From Magnetococcales bacterium WMHbin3 (GTDB lineage Bacteria; Pseudomonadota; Magnetococcia; Magnetococcales; Magnetaquicoccaceae), in NCBI GenBank assembly GCA_002753185.1, contig PDZX01000020.1:1-61865 (forward strand): DNA of 61,865 nucleotides, in the 5' to 3' direction. Below, one piece after another: positions 29,311-38,688 of the stretch. The number at the start of each line of letters is the position of its first letter. Position 1 is the first letter of the stretch. The notes under the pieces are model-generated. The model searched no databases. It was not told the DNA's origin and was given only the letters and a program-made list of their open reading frames with translations. A program made the position numbers and the translations under genes.

Positions 29311-31764
29311 ATGACCAATCCCAAGGATCTGTTCGCCGTCCAGTTGGTGCGTATTCCGGTCTTGCCGTTGCGAGACATCGTGGTCTTTCCCCATATGATC
29401 GTGCCGTTGTTCGTGGGACGGGAACGTTCCATCCGTGCGCTGGATTCGGTGACCGGCAAGGAGGAGAGCCGTCAGATCCTGCTGGTCGCCCAGAAGAATG
29501 CCACCGCCGACAATCCGGAACAGGAGGACATCCACACCATCGGGGTGATGGGGACGATCCTGCAGGTGCTCAAGCTGCCGGACGGGACGGTCAAGATCCT
29601 GGTGGAAGGCGGGCAGCGGATGCGGATTCACCGTTATCTGCAGAAGGAGCCTTATTATCTGGCCGAGTGCCGCATGCTGCGCGACGAGCCGTCCGACCTC
29701 ACGGAGTGCGAGGCGTTGATGCGCTCGGTGATCGAGCAGTTCGACGTCTACGCCAAGCTCAACAAGAAGGTGGCCCCGGAAGTGCTCACCACCTTCCAGT
29801 CGATCCAGGAGGCGGGCCGGCTGGCGGACATCGTGGCCACCCACGTGGCGCTGAAGGTGGCGGACAAGCAGGAACTCCTGGAGATCCCCACGGTCAGCGG
29901 ACGGCTGGAGCGGCTTTTGCTGACGCTGGAACAGGAAGTGGACGTGCTCCAGGTGGAGAAGCGGGTGCGTGGCCGGGTGAAACGGCAGATGGAGAAGAGC
30001 CATCGCGATTACTACCTGAACGAGCAGATGAAGGCGATCCAGAAGGAACTGGGCGACCGCGACGAAGAGAAGGACGAGATCAACGAACTGGCGGAAAAGA
30101 TCGCCGGCGCGGGCATGAGCGAGGAGGCAAGAAAGAAAGCCGAATCGGAATTGAAGAAACTCAAGCAGATGGCCCCGATGTCGGCCGAGGCCACGGTGGT
30201 GCGCAACTACGTGGACTGGCTGGTCAGCCTGCCCTGGAGCAAGACCACGGAGCTGAAACACGACCTGGAGCGCGCCGAGGAGATCCTGGAAGAGGATCAC
30301 TGGGGCCTGGAAAAGGTCAAGGAGCGGATTCTGGAACAGTTGGCGGTGCAGTTGAAGGTGGAGAAGATCAAGGGACCGATCCTCTGCCTGGTGGGACCGC
30401 CTGGGGTGGGCAAGACCTCGCTGGCCAAGTCGATCGCGCGGGCCTCGGGCCGGGAGTACGTGCGCATCTCGCTGGGGGGGATCCGGGACGAGGCGGAGAT
30501 CCGGGGCCATCGCCGCACCTACATCGGCTCGCTGCCCGGCAAGATCATCCAATCGATGAAGAAGGCCGGCTCGAACAATCCGCTCTTTCTGCTCGACGAG
30601 ATCGACAAGGTGGGATCCGATTTTCGCGGCGATCCCTCCTCGGCGCTGCTGGAGGTGCTGGATCCGGAGCAGAACGCTGCCTTCAACGATCACTATCTGG
30701 AGGTGGATTACGACCTCTCCAAGGTGATGTTCATCACGACGGCCAACAGTCTCAACATCCCGCGTCCGCTGCTGGACCGCATGGAGATCATCCGGCTGGC
30801 CGGCTATACCGAGCAGGAAAAACTGCGCATCGCCTCCAAATACCTGATCCCCAAGGAGATGGAGATGCATGGGCTGAAAGAGGGAGAATTTTCCCTCTCC
30901 ACGGGAGCGTTGCTGGACATCATCCGCTACTACACCCGCGAGTCCGGGGTGCGCAATCTGGATCGGGAGATCGCCAGCCTGTGCCGGAAGTCGGCGCGGG
31001 CGATCCTGAGCGATCCGGATCGTCCCCGCAACGTCATCGGCGCGAAGAGTCTCGCCAAGTACCTGGGGGTGCGGCGCTACCGTTTCGGTCTGGCCGAGGA
31101 CGAGGATCTGGTGGGGGTGGCCACCGGCCTGGCCTGGACCGAGGTGGGGGGCGAGCTGTTGACCATCGAGAGCATGCATATCGAGGGCAAGGGCAAGCTG
31201 ACCATCACCGGCAAGCTGGGCGATGTGATGCAGGAGTCGGCGCAGGCCGCGCTCACCTATGCCCGCTCCCGCGCCAAGGAGTGGGGGTTGCGCACCGAGG
31301 ATTTCTTCCAGAAGCGGGACATCCACCTTCACGTCCCGGAGGGGGCCACGCCCAAGGACGGCCCTTCGGCGGGGATCGCCATGTGTACGGCGCTGGTGAG
31401 CGCCCTGCACGGCATCGCGGTGCGCAAGGACGTGGCCATGACCGGGGAGATCACCTTGCGGGGCCGGGTGCTGGTGATCGGCGGTCTCAAGGAGAAGCTG
31501 CTGGCCGCCCATCGCGCCGGGGTCAAGCACATCATCATCCCGGAAGAGAACGTCAAGGACCTCAAGGAGATCTCCCTGAGCATCCTCAAGGATCTGGAGA
31601 TTCATCCGGTCTCCCACATGGACGAGGTCCTGAAGCTGGCCTTGCGGGGCGAGTTGCAGTCGGAAGAAGCGGTCGCGGAACCGGACGCCACGCTGGCAGA
31701 GCCGCAGGCCGCGCTTCTGATCAAGCCGGATGCCCCCCTGGAGGCCCCGTCCGTGACCCATTGA
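29311..31764 (+). CDS. lon: ATP-dependent protease Lon
   Basis: 817 residues: N-terminal LonN substrate domain ([20 protein letters not shown]), AAA+ domain with GPPGVGKT and LFLLDEIDK, and a C-terminal peptidase with the Ser-Lys dyad in [10 protein letters not shown] and the downstream [11 protein letters not shown] region. Degrades misfolded and regulatory proteins in the cytoplasm. The C-terminal tail of about 40 residues (ending EAPSVTH) is Ala/Pro-rich and extends past the conserved domain. Confidence 0.97.
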   Translation: MTNPKDLFAVQLVRIPVLPLRDIVVFPHMIVPLFVGRERSIRALDSVTGKEESRQILLVAQKNATADNPEQEDIHTIGVMGTILQVLKLPDGTVKILVEGGQRMRIHRYLQKEPYYLAECRMLRDEPSDLTECEALMRSVIEQFDVYAKLNKKVAPEVLTTFQSIQEAGRLADIVATHVALKVADKQELLEIPTVSGRLERLLLTLEQEVDVLQVEKRVRGRVKRQMEKSHRDYYLNEQMKAIQKELGDRDEEKDEINELAEKIAGAGMSEEARKKAESELKKLKQMAPMSAEATVVRNYVDWLVSLPWSKTTELKHDLERAEEILEEDHWGLEKVKERILEQLAVQLKVEKIKGPILCLVGPPGVGKTSLAKSIARASGREYVRISLGGIRDEAEIRGHRRTYIGSLPGKIIQSMKKAGSNNPLFLLDEIDKVGSDFRGDPSSALLEVLDPEQNAAFNDHYLEVDYDLSKVMFITTANSLNIPRPLLDRMEIIRLAGYTEQEKLRIASKYLIPKEMEMHGLKEGEFSLSTGALLDIIRYYTRESGVRNLDREIASLCRKSARAILSDPDRPRNVIGAKSLAKYLGVRRYRFGLAEDEDLVGVATGLAWTEVGGELLTIESMHIEGKGKLTITGKLGDVMQESAQAALTYARSRAKEWGLRTEDFFQKRDIHLHVPEGATPKDGPSAGIAMCTALVSALHGIAVRKDVAMTGEITLRGRVLVIGGLKEKLLAAHRAGVKHIIIPEENVKDLKEISLSILKDLEIHPVSHMDEVLKLALRGELQSEEAVAEPDATLAEPQAALLIKPDAPLEAPSVTH

Positions 31765-31778
31765 GGGTTTCGCGACCA

Positions 31779-31827
31779 CCGGTTGCCCGGCGCGCCGCCG
31801 TCATGGATGGCCTGGCCGGGCAACCGG
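31779..31827 (+). terminator. Perfect 13-bp hairpin after lon
   Basis: CCGGTTGCCCGGC at 31779-31791 pairs exactly with GCCGGGCAACCGG at 31815-31827. No T-run follows, so it is a probable 3'-end or Rho-assisted structure rather than a classic intrinsic terminator. It separates lon from the HU promoter. Confidence 0.55.
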
Positions 31828-31880
31828 CTCCCCTCTGGCACGAATAATTAAAAAATGTAAGCTTGCCAGCAGAAAACCGC

Positions 31881-31908
31881 TTGACACCGGGAAATCGCGA
31901 CGTATAGT
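31881..31908 (+). promoter_or_regulatory. Sigma-70-type promoter of the HU gene
   Basis: A consensus TTGACA at 31881-31886 and TATAGT at 31903-31908 with a 16-bp spacer, about 80 bp upstream of the HU start. This is the strongest promoter-like match noticed in the window and fits an abundant DNA-binding protein. Confidence 0.75.
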
Positions 31909-31988
31909 AACCTCCAAAACGCGCTGAACCCCCAAAGGGGTCGTTACGCCATTCGTCCTATGAACGTCAATACAGGGGAGAGAGTCCA

Positions 31989-32381
31989 TTGAACAAATCC
32001 GAACTCGTCGATTCCGTCGCCGCGGAAGCCAAATTGACAAAAGCCCAAGCTGCTGAAGCCATTGACGCCGTCATCAATGCCATCCAGGCCACATTGAAGG
32101 CCGGCAATCAGGTGAGTTTGGTGGGATTCGGCTCCTTCATGATCTCGGAGCGGGCCGCTCGCACCGGCCGCAACCCGCGCACCGGCATGGAAATCAAGAT
32201 CCCTGCGGCCCGGTTGCCGAAGTTCAAGCCCGGCAAGCTCCTCAAGGATGCCGTGGCCGTTCCGAAACCGGCTCCCGCCCCGGTCGCCAAACCGGCTGCC
32301 GCTCCGGCGCCGAAAAAGGAGGCCGCTCCCGTTGCCGCCGCCGACGCCAAGAAGCCGGTCGTGGCCAAGAAAAAGAAGTGA
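31989..32381 (+). CDS. hup: HU-family DNA-binding protein with Ala/Pro/Lys tail
   Basis: 130 residues. Residues 1-90 are a standard HU fold (MNKSELVDSVAAEAKLTKAQ; VGFGSFMISERAARTGRNP with the DNA-clamp arm; PKFKPGKLLKDAV). Residues 91-130 add a low-complexity tail of Ala, Pro and Lys ending KPVVAKKKK, unlike the 90-residue E. coli form. The start is TTG with GGGGAG ten bases upstream. It follows lon, the classic order, but has its own promoter. Confidence 0.93.
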   Translation: MNKSELVDSVAAEAKLTKAQAAEAIDAVINAIQATLKAGNQVSLVGFGSFMISERAARTGRNPRTGMEIKIPAARLPKFKPGKLLKDAVAVPKPAPAPVAKPAAAPAPKKEAAPVAAADAKKPVVAKKKK

Positions 32382-32390
32382 ATCACCCCT

Positions 32391-32421
32391 CTCCCGTGCG
32401 TCGCCATGACGCACGCGGGAG
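32391..32421 (+). terminator. Stem-loop after the HU gene
   Basis: CTCCCG plus TGCGTC pairs with GACGCA plus CGGGAG around a GCCAT loop, with a 2-base bulge at 32414-32415. No T-run follows. It lies 9 bp after the HU stop and 13 bp before tRNA-Val, so it may be a terminator or a processing site. Confidence 0.5.
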
Positions 32422-32434
32422 GCAGCAGGTGCGC

Positions 32435-32510
32435 GGGCGGGTAGCTCAGCCGGGAGAGCATCGGCTTTACACGCCGAGGGTCACGGGTTCGAACCCTGTT
32501 CCGCCCACCA
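32435..32510 (+). tRNA. tRNA-Val (anticodon TAC)
   Basis: A 76-nt cloverleaf. The acceptor GGGCGGG pairs with TCCGCCC, the anticodon loop reads CTTTACACG (anticodon TAC), the T-arm is GGGTTCGAACCC, and the discriminator A and CCA are encoded. No insertion or mobile element lies at its 3' end. Confidence 0.96.
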
Positions 32511-32578
32511 ACTCCATGATCAAGACAGTCGGCGAACGCCAGGGGCAGGTTTTTTTCATCCCGGACTCACGGCGGCCA

Positions 32579-32607
32579 TTGTCTTCCATTTTGGAGAGTG
32601 GTAGAGT
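32579..32607 (+). promoter_or_regulatory. Candidate promoter for tRNA-Asp
   Basis: TTGTCT at 32579-32584 and TAGAGT at 32602-32607 with a 17-bp spacer, ending 15 bp before the tRNA. Both boxes are four-of-six matches, so this is tentative; co-transcription with tRNA-Val is also possible. Confidence 0.35.
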
Positions 32608-32622
32608 CAGCGAATACAGCAA

Positions 32623-32699
32623 GGGGGCGTAGTTCAGTCGGTTAGAATGCCGGCCTGTCACGCCGGAGGTCGCGGGTTCGAGCCCCGTCGCTCCCGCCA
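32623..32699 (+). tRNA. tRNA-Asp (anticodon GTC)
   Basis: A 77-nt cloverleaf. The acceptor GGGGGCG pairs with CGCTCCC (one G-T), the anticodon loop reads CCTGTCACG (anticodon GTC), the T-arm is GGGTTCGAGCCC, the discriminator is G, and CCA is encoded. Confidence 0.96.
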
Positions 32700-32720
32700 A
32701 ACTAGCAAGAAGCGCAACGA

Positions 32721-32769
32721 AACGGGTACAAGACCGGCCATTCCATCCCGCCGCCTTTACCCGTTTTTT
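32721..32769 (+). terminator. Probable intrinsic terminator after tRNA-Asp
   Basis: AACGGGTA at 32721-32728 pairs with TACCCGTT at 32758-32765 and is followed by further Ts (TTTTG). The loop is long (29 nt), so the fold needs checking. It separates the tRNAs from aclB. Confidence 0.55.
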
Positions 32770-32818
32770 GTTTGGCTTCCGATGGATCAACTGTAAACAA
32801 GAGTGAGGAACCGCACCG

Positions 32819-34096
32819 ATGCAAATCACAGGCATGAAATGGGGGGCCAAGTTACTCAAGTACGTCGATTTTCCGACTGCTGAGGTGCTTGGCCCGGAAG
32901 CGACGCCGGATGAAATCCAGGCCCTGATCGACAAATGGGGAGGCTGCCTCATCAAGCCCATCTTCAAGGGTGGGATCGGCAAAAAAGGCAAGGCCGGACT
33001 GGTGGGCAGGGCCACGGATGTGCGCACCGCCCTCAAGGAAAAAGAACGCCTCTATTTCGCGGAACACACCCACGGCAACCAGACCTCCAAGTCCGAGGGG
33101 GTCACCTTCGAGGGATTCGTCAAGGCGGAACACGAGATCTACGTCTCCATCACCGACAACACCCAGTTCCGCGCCCCCACGCTCACCATCACCCATCATG
33201 GCGGCATGGACATCGAGGAACTGCCGCCGAGCAAGATCGCGGTGGTGCCGTTCGATCCCCTGACCGGACTGAAGGGGTTCGTCATTTCCAACGCCCTCGA
33301 CCGGATGGACGCACCGAACGAAATCCTCAGCCCACTGGTGCAAAACATCACCAAACTGTGGGACCTGTTCAACAATTACGGCATGACCACCCTGGAGATC
33401 AACCCGATCCGCATGTTCCGCGATCCGGCGTCGAAACGCCTGATCCCCATGGCCTGCGACTTCAAGTGCGCCTTCGACGGCGACGATCGCAACTCCAAAC
33501 GCCTCAATCTGCCGGCCAACCTGGACAACAGCAATCTCTCCGAATACGAACTGGAGGTCAATCAACTGCGGACCTATCAGGGCCAGTCGGACGTGTATGT
33601 CATCAATCCCGCCGGGACCATCACCGCCATGACCTTCGGCGGCGGGGCCAACGCCCTGGTGACCGAACTGCTGGGCGACCGCGCCACCATCTCCTCCGAC
33701 TTCGGCGGCAATCCCCCCTACGCCAAAATGAAGCAGATCAGCGACATCACCTACCGGCACTGGCTGCCGCAGACCAATGTCCTGTTCATCATCGGCGGCA
33801 AGGCCAACAATACCGACATCTACGAAACCTTCCGCGCCATGGGCGACGGTCTGCGCACCTACTTCAACGAACACGGCCCCACGCCTTTGTTCGTGGTGGT
33901 GGGCCGCGGCGGCCCCAATCTCATTCAGGGCATGGGCTACATGAAGGACACCCTCGATTCGCTGGGGGTGCCGCATGCCATGTTCGGTTACGATTCGGCC
34001 ATGAGCGAGGTGATCAATTATGCCCAGGCGATCGATGAGTGGATGCGAAATGGTGGTCGGGACGTGATCGCCAAAAAATTTGGCATCAAAAAATAG
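32819..34096 (+). CDS. aclB: ATP citrate lyase, small (ATP-grasp, succinyl-CoA-synthetase-beta-like) subunit
   Basis: 425 residues. ATP-grasp features include the Lys/Gly-rich stretch LIKPIFKGGIGKKGKAGL (about 45-62) and TTLEINPIRM (about 190-200), and the C-terminal CoA-ligase-like domain has VVVGRGGPNLIQGM. With AclA it cleaves citrate to acetyl-CoA and oxaloacetate with ATP and CoA, a key step of the reverse TCA cycle. Naming follows the Chlorobium convention. GAGGA lies upstream of the ATG. The large subunit begins 38 bp later on the same strand. Confidence 0.88.
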   Translation: MQITGMKWGAKLLKYVDFPTAEVLGPEATPDEIQALIDKWGGCLIKPIFKGGIGKKGKAGLVGRATDVRTALKEKERLYFAEHTHGNQTSKSEGVTFEGFVKAEHEIYVSITDNTQFRAPTLTITHHGGMDIEELPPSKIAVVPFDPLTGLKGFVISNALDRMDAPNEILSPLVQNITKLWDLFNNYGMTTLEINPIRMFRDPASKRLIPMACDFKCAFDGDDRNSKRLNLPANLDNSNLSEYELEVNQLRTYQGQSDVYVINPAGTITAMTFGGGANALVTELLGDRATISSDFGGNPPYAKMKQISDITYRHWLPQTNVLFIIGGKANNTDIYETFRAMGDGLRTYFNEHGPTPLFVVVGRGGPNLIQGMGYMKDTLDSLGVPHAMFGYDSAMSEVINYAQAIDEWMRNGGRDVIAKKFGIKK

Positions 34097-34134
34097 GCCG
34101 AATCGTTGAGCAACTAACGGGAACGAGGTATTCC

Positions 34135-36903
34135 ATGCCATCATTTCACACACAGCCCCGTGAAGGGCAAAATTTCATGCTACCCCGCGGCGAGAAGGAG
34201 TTCCCCTATTACATGGGCATCCACTCGCTGGCCGACATGGCCACCAAGGAAGACCGGGTATGCGTTCTCAACATCCTGGGCGGCGAGAGCACCACGGTCA
34301 CGCCGATCAGCCATGAGTATTCCGGGGGCAACATCGTCTGCGGCGTGATGCCCGGACGTTCCGGCTCGGTGATGAAGACCAAGGTCGGCGACATCCCGGT
34401 CTACAACAACGTGCTCGAGGCGATCAACGACGGCAAGCGTTTCAACGTGGCGGTGGTCTACGTGCCACCGGACGGGGTCAAGGACGCGGTGATCGAGGCG
34501 GTGCGGGTCAATCCTGACCTCAAGAAGGTGGTGATCCTGACGGAAAAGGTGAAGGTGAAGCATGCCCGCATGATCCGGCAGTACTGCCAGTGGCGGGGCG
34601 TGGACGTCTTCGGTGCCAACTGCCTGGGGATCGGCGACGCGCACAATCATGTCCGCATCGGCGGCGCGCTGGGCGGCAACGCCCCGCACGAGTCCATGGT
34701 GCCCGGCTCGGTGGGCGTCTATTCCAACTCCGGGAATTTCACCACCACCATCGCCACCTATCTGCTGACCGCCGGGTGGGGGACCACGGTCTCGCTCTCC
34801 TCCGGAAAGGATGTCTACATCCACTTCGCGGCCCCGGAATTCACCCACGCCATGCACAACGACGACCGCACCAAGGCGGCGGTGATGTACATCGAGCCGG
34901 GTGGGTATTACGAAAAGGATCTGGTCTTCCACAAGCCGGTGGTGGCCTGCGTCGTGGGCCGCTGGAAGGCCAAGCTGACCCGCTCCTGCGGCCATGCGGG
35001 CGCCATCGCCGGTTCCGGTGACGACGCGGCGGCCAAAGAGCGGTGGTTCATGGAGAAGTTCGGGGTCAAGGCGATCTTCACCCCGGAGACTCCCGCCTGC
35101 TCGGCGAAGGGCGCGGTGGTGACCAACATCTCCCATATCCCGCAGGCCATGACCTCGGTCATGATGATGAACGGCATCCGTCCCGACTTCGAGCCGCGTG
35201 GCAATCTGGCGCCCAAGTGCTGGTTCTTCGCCTCACAGGAGGTCGAACTGCCCAAGGAGCTGCAACTGCCGGTGGTGGAGGCCCTGGAACCCTACAACCA
35301 ACAGATCGCGGCGTTGGGCAAGCAGGTGGGCGCCATCTTCCCGCGTCAGCCGATGAAGGATTGTTCCGGCGCCTCGCGCATGGACGCGGCCACGCAGGTC
35401 TCCCAACTGCATGGCGTGAGCGTGCTGGACGCGGCCACCCACACCCTGGAGGAGAATCTGATCCTCTCCCTGACCCGCGAGTATCCCAACGCCACCGGCG
35501 CGGCCATGGCCAACGTGGCGTTCAACGCCTTCGTCAACCAGAGCGGCACCACCGGCCTGCTGGCCGCCGATGCCGCGCGGGAAGCGGGGAGCAGCCCCAA
35601 CGTGGTTCTCTCCACCGGGGTGGCGATCGTGGGTCCCAACGAGGTGCGTCCGGCCCGCGAGGCGGTGCAGGCGTTCATCGATCTGTTCGGCCTGGCCGGC
35701 ATGACCGATCCGTCCAATCTTTCCTTCGATTTTCAGCCGCTGCTGGCCAAGGCCTCCCAGGAGGGAATCCGTGAGCGTCTGGTGGGCGGCAAGAGCGGCA
35801 AGCGTGGCAAGGCCATGCTGACCGCCCTGGAGAATCGGGGTTGCAAGTCGGTGTTTCTGGAGTTCCTCAAGGCCCTGACCGACGGGGTGGATGGCGGGGT
35901 GCGCGACAGCACGGTGCTGGCGGCCATCTGTTGCCATCTGGGGTGGCGTCCCCTCATGAAGCGGCGTATCTCCGTGACCACCATGCTGGCCATGCCGTGG
36001 CATTTCCGGATTTTCAGCACGCTGATCGGCTGCGTGGTCCCTTCGGACAAGCAGGACAAGAAGGGCTTCCAGGGCGTGGACAACGGGGAGCTGATGGACT
36101 CCTGGAGCTTCACCGAGACCGCGTTTCTGGCCTTGCTGGGACGGCGTCCCAATGCGGAGGAGCTGTTCGGCTTCTCCGTGCTGGTGGGTCTGCTGGTCAC
36201 CAACGGTCCTGGCACCATTTCCGCCCAGGGTCCCAAGGGCGCGGTCAGCGCCGACGGACCCATGGATCCGGGCCGCATTCAGGTCAACAAGGGCTATATC
36301 GGTTTCCTCACCCACACCGGTTATGCCCACGGCGGCAACGGCTACGAGGCGATCGCCTTCCTGATGGAGCGGTTCAAGGATTCCGGTCTGAGCGATCCGG
36401 GCAACCCGAATCACGGTTTGAATCTGGACGCCATGGCCATGGCCTTCGCCACGGAGTACAAGGCGTACAAGGCCAAGGCCAAATTCGCCGGAAGCATGGA
36501 TTACGCCAAGATCCCGTGCGTCAACCATCCGGTCTTCAAGGGCAAGCCGGAGAACTTCGACCCGCGTGAGGTGTTCGTGGACAATCTCTTCAAGGAGAGA
36601 AAGTCCTACAACATCTTCCAGGATTTCTATCACCGCCTGGTGCATGCCCTGTTCAAGACCGGGATCAGCTCCAATGTCTACTGCGTCAACGTGGACGCGG
36701 TGATTGCCGTGATCCTGCTGAAGATGCTGTGGAAGCCCTATGCGAACGGGGAGATCACGGCCTCCTCCCTGGAGAGCGCCGCGTTCACCACCTTCCTGTT
36801 CGGCCGCATGATCGGCTCCGCTGCGGAGATCGACGATCACACCAACCGTGGCCGTGACATGGACACCCGTACTGCTGCCAGCGGCTGTTCCTTCGTGTCG
36901 TAA
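34135..36903 (+). CDS. aclA: ATP citrate lyase, large subunit (SCS-alpha plus citrate-synthase-like), extended form
   Basis: 922 residues, roughly 300 longer than the Chlorobium subunit as I recall it. Residues 1 to about 340 are SCS-alpha-like, with SVGVYSNSGNFTTTIATYL (CoA-ligase) and the phospho-histidine motif SCGHAGAIAGSG (His287). Residues from about 600 to the end are citrate-synthase-like (LLGRRPNAEELFGF; TNGPGTISAQGPKGAVSADG; HTGYAHGGNGYEA). The stretch at about 360-600 is extra. The start MPSFHTQ has GAGG six bases upstream and avoids a 32-codon upstream extension that overlaps aclB. The form recalls the divergent ACL reported for magnetotactic cocci. Domain limits are estimates. 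Confidence 0.88.
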   Translation: MPSFHTQPREGQNFMLPRGEKEFPYYMGIHSLADMATKEDRVCVLNILGGESTTVTPISHEYSGGNIVCGVMPGRSGSVMKTKVGDIPVYNNVLEAINDGKRFNVAVVYVPPDGVKDAVIEAVRVNPDLKKVVILTEKVKVKHARMIRQYCQWRGVDVFGANCLGIGDAHNHVRIGGALGGNAPHESMVPGSVGVYSNSGNFTTTIATYLLTAGWGTTVSLSSGKDVYIHFAAPEFTHAMHNDDRTKAAVMYIEPGGYYEKDLVFHKPVVACVVGRWKAKLTRSCGHAGAIAGSGDDAAAKERWFMEKFGVKAIFTPETPACSAKGAVVTNISHIPQAMTSVMMMNGIRPDFEPRGNLAPKCWFFASQEVELPKELQLPVVEALEPYNQQIAALGKQVGAIFPRQPMKDCSGASRMDAATQVSQLHGVSVLDAATHTLEENLILSLTREYPNATGAAMANVAFNAFVNQSGTTGLLAADAAREAGSSPNVVLSTGVAIVGPNEVRPAREAVQAFIDLFGLAGMTDPSNLSFDFQPLLAKASQEGIRERLVGGKSGKRGKAMLTALENRGCKSVFLEFLKALTDGVDGGVRDSTVLAAICCHLGWRPLMKRRISVTTMLAMPWHFRIFSTLIGCVVPSDKQDKKGFQGVDNGELMDSWSFTETAFLALLGRRPNAEELFGFSVLVGLLVTNGPGTISAQGPKGAVSADGPMDPGRIQVNKGYIGFLTHTGYAHGGNGYEAIAFLMERFKDSGLSDPGNPNHGLNLDAMAMAFATEYKAYKAKAKFAGSMDYAKIPCVNHPVFKGKPENFDPREVFVDNLFKERKSYNIFQDFYHRLVHALFKTGISSNVYCVNVDAVIAVILLKMLWKPYANGEITASSLESAAFTTFLFGRMIGSAAEIDDHTNRGRDMDTRTAASGCSFVS

Positions 36904-36932
36904 TCGACCCGTCTCACGGGTTGTCATCAAAC

Positions 36933-36960
36933 AAAACGGCCACCGCGAGGTGGCCGTTTT
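36933..36960. terminator. Bidirectional intrinsic terminator between aclA and the Sel1 gene
   Basis: AAAACGGCCACC, a GCGA tetraloop, then GGTGGCCGTTTT. The fully symmetric stem has an A-run on one side and a T-run on the other, so it works for both converging genes: aclA on the plus strand and the Sel1 gene on the minus strand. Confidence 0.9.
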
Positions 36961-36983
36961 GGTTTGGTGTTCGTCCCGGATCG

Positions 36984-38678
36984 TTACTGCCTGGCGGGAA
37001 ACTGTTCCCGGATCCGGGCGATCTCCGTGGCGGAAAGCCGGCCGGCCACCTCGTCGCGCTCTGCCGTCGCCTCCTGGAAGCCCAACGTGACGGCCTGATG
37101 CAGCCACCGGTAGGCCTGGCCGGCATCCTTGGCGACCCCGATCCCTTTTGTGTGCAACAGACCAATATTGTACATGCCCGCCGCTTCGCCCGCCCCGGCG
37201 GCGGCCTGAAACCATTTCGCCGCCTCGGCGTTGTCCTGCTCGACTCCCCTCCCCTGATAATAGAAGACCCCCAGCTCGTTTTGCGCCAGGGCATGGCCCT
37301 TGTCGGCGGCGGCCTGGAACCATTTCACCGCTTCCCGATCGTCCTGAGTCTGTGCGTCCATACCCTTGGCGGCGATCACCCCCAGGGCGTACATGGATTC
37401 CGCCGCGCCCTGATCCGCCGACTTGGCGAACCATTGTCTGGCGGCGCCGAGATCCCTGGCCACCCCCAGGCCGTGATAATAGAGGGCGCCCACGTCGTGT
37501 TGCGCCAGGGCATCCCCCCTTTCGGCCACCTTCAGGAGCCAGCGCGCCCCTTCCGCCGGGTCCTTCGGCACCCCGCGTCCCTGGAAGCTCATCATGGCCA
37601 GCACGTACTGGGCCGTGACATCCCCGGCCTCGGCGGCCCGGCGGTACCAGTTGGCCGCCTCCTGGTCGTTGCGGGCCACCCCCCGGCCCCGGGCATGGAT
37701 CCCGCCCAGCACGAACCAGGCGTTGACATCCCCTTCCCTGGCCAGTTCGAGATAACGCTTCACCATTTCCAGATCGTCCCGCCCCACGCCCTGGGCCTGC
37801 ACCACGCCCAGATTGTGCCAGGCCAAGGGATGTTGTTGCAGCGCGGCAGCCTGCAACCACTTGGCCGCCTCGCCGAGATCCTTCGGCACCCCCTGGCCAT
37901 TGGCGTAGAGCAGCCCGAGGTTGTTCAGGGCCGCCGCGTGCCCTTCCTCGGCAGCCTTGAAATACCACTGGGCCGCTTCCTTGTAATCTTGCGCCACCCC
38001 CTCGCCCGTGGCCAGCAGCACACCCAGATGGTGCATCGCATCGACGTTGTGCCTTTCGGCGGCCTTGCGGATCCATTTGGCCGCCTCCCCGGGGTCGCGC
38101 GCCACCCCGTCGCCCTTGGCCAGCATCACCCCCAGGTTATAACTGGCCGCGACATGCCCGCGCTCCGCCGCCTTGCGGAACCATTGGGCCGCCTCGGCCG
38201 CATCCTGTTTGACCCCCTGGCCGCAATCGAGCAGCACGCCCAGGTTGTACTGAGCGGCGGGGAAATGCTTCCGCGCGGCCAGACGGAACCAGGTGGCGGC
38301 GGCCTGGTTGTCGCGCGGCACCCCCTTGCCTTTGAGATACATCTCCCCGAGATAGAACTGCGACTCCACGTCCCCTTTTTTGGAGGCGTTGCGATACCAC
38401 TCCGGCTTGCGGTACCAGATTTCGGTCTTGTCGATGCCGAGCCGTTCGAGTCGCGGCGGGGCGATCTTTTCGGGGAACTTGCGCTCCAGTTCCACCTGCC
38501 GTTCGGTCAGCTCGCGCGGCTCGCGCAAGGTTTCGGCGATGTCGAGATTGCGGCCATAGCGGGGGTTTTCCAGCTTGGCGTCGGAGGTCACGCATCCCTG
38601 ATTGAACGCTGCGAGCGCGATGGCCAGCACCCCGGCCACAATCCTGCGGCGGCAACCGTCCAGGTCATTGCTTTTCAT
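36984..38678 (-). CDS. Sel1-repeat secreted or lipid-anchored protein
   Basis: 564 residues. The N-terminal signal segment (IVAGVLAIALAAFNQGC) has a Cys that could be lipidated, though the lipobox is weak. About 12 Sel1-type TPR repeats of 36 residues run from near residue 120 to the end (repeat style: AAQYNLGVLLDCGQGV, then DAAEAAQWFRKAAERG). Sel1 proteins are protein-protein scaffolds. It begins 10 bp after the stop of the MORN-repeat membrane protein, so the two are most likely co-expressed and may form one envelope complex. GAGGG lies upstream of the ATG. Confidence 0.85.
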   Translation of the reverse strand: MKSNDLDGCRRRIVAGVLAIALAAFNQGCVTSDAKLENPRYGRNLDIAETLREPRELTERQVELERKFPEKIAPPRLERLGIDKTEIWYRKPEWYRNASKKGDVESQFYLGEMYLKGKGVPRDNQAAATWFRLAARKHFPAAQYNLGVLLDCGQGVKQDAAEAAQWFRKAAERGHVAASYNLGVMLAKGDGVARDPGEAAKWIRKAAERHNVDAMHHLGVLLATGEGVAQDYKEAAQWYFKAAEEGHAAALNNLGLLYANGQGVPKDLGEAAKWLQAAALQQHPLAWHNLGVVQAQGVGRDDLEMVKRYLELAREGDVNAWFVLGGIHARGRGVARNDQEAANWYRRAAEAGDVTAQYVLAMMSFQGRGVPKDPAEGARWLLKVAERGDALAQHDVGALYYHGLGVARDLGAARQWFAKSADQGAAESMYALGVIAAKGMDAQTQDDREAVKWFQAAADKGHALAQNELGVFYYQGRGVEQDNAEAAKWFQAAAGAGEAAGMYNIGLLHTKGIGVAKDAGQAYRWLHQAVTLGFQEATAERDEVAGRLSATEIARIREQFPARQ

Positions 38679-38688
38679 TCGACTGCCC

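Noticed and set aside
27700..31779. Very long antisense open frame opposite clpP, clpX and lon
   Set aside because: It mirrors strongly conserved genes; the His/Gln/Gly/Leu-rich translation has no domain pattern and results from GC-rich third positions.
32700..32720. tRNA-associated integration site
   Set aside because: No integrase, attachment repeat or island follows tRNA-Asp; the next genes are the core aclB and aclA.
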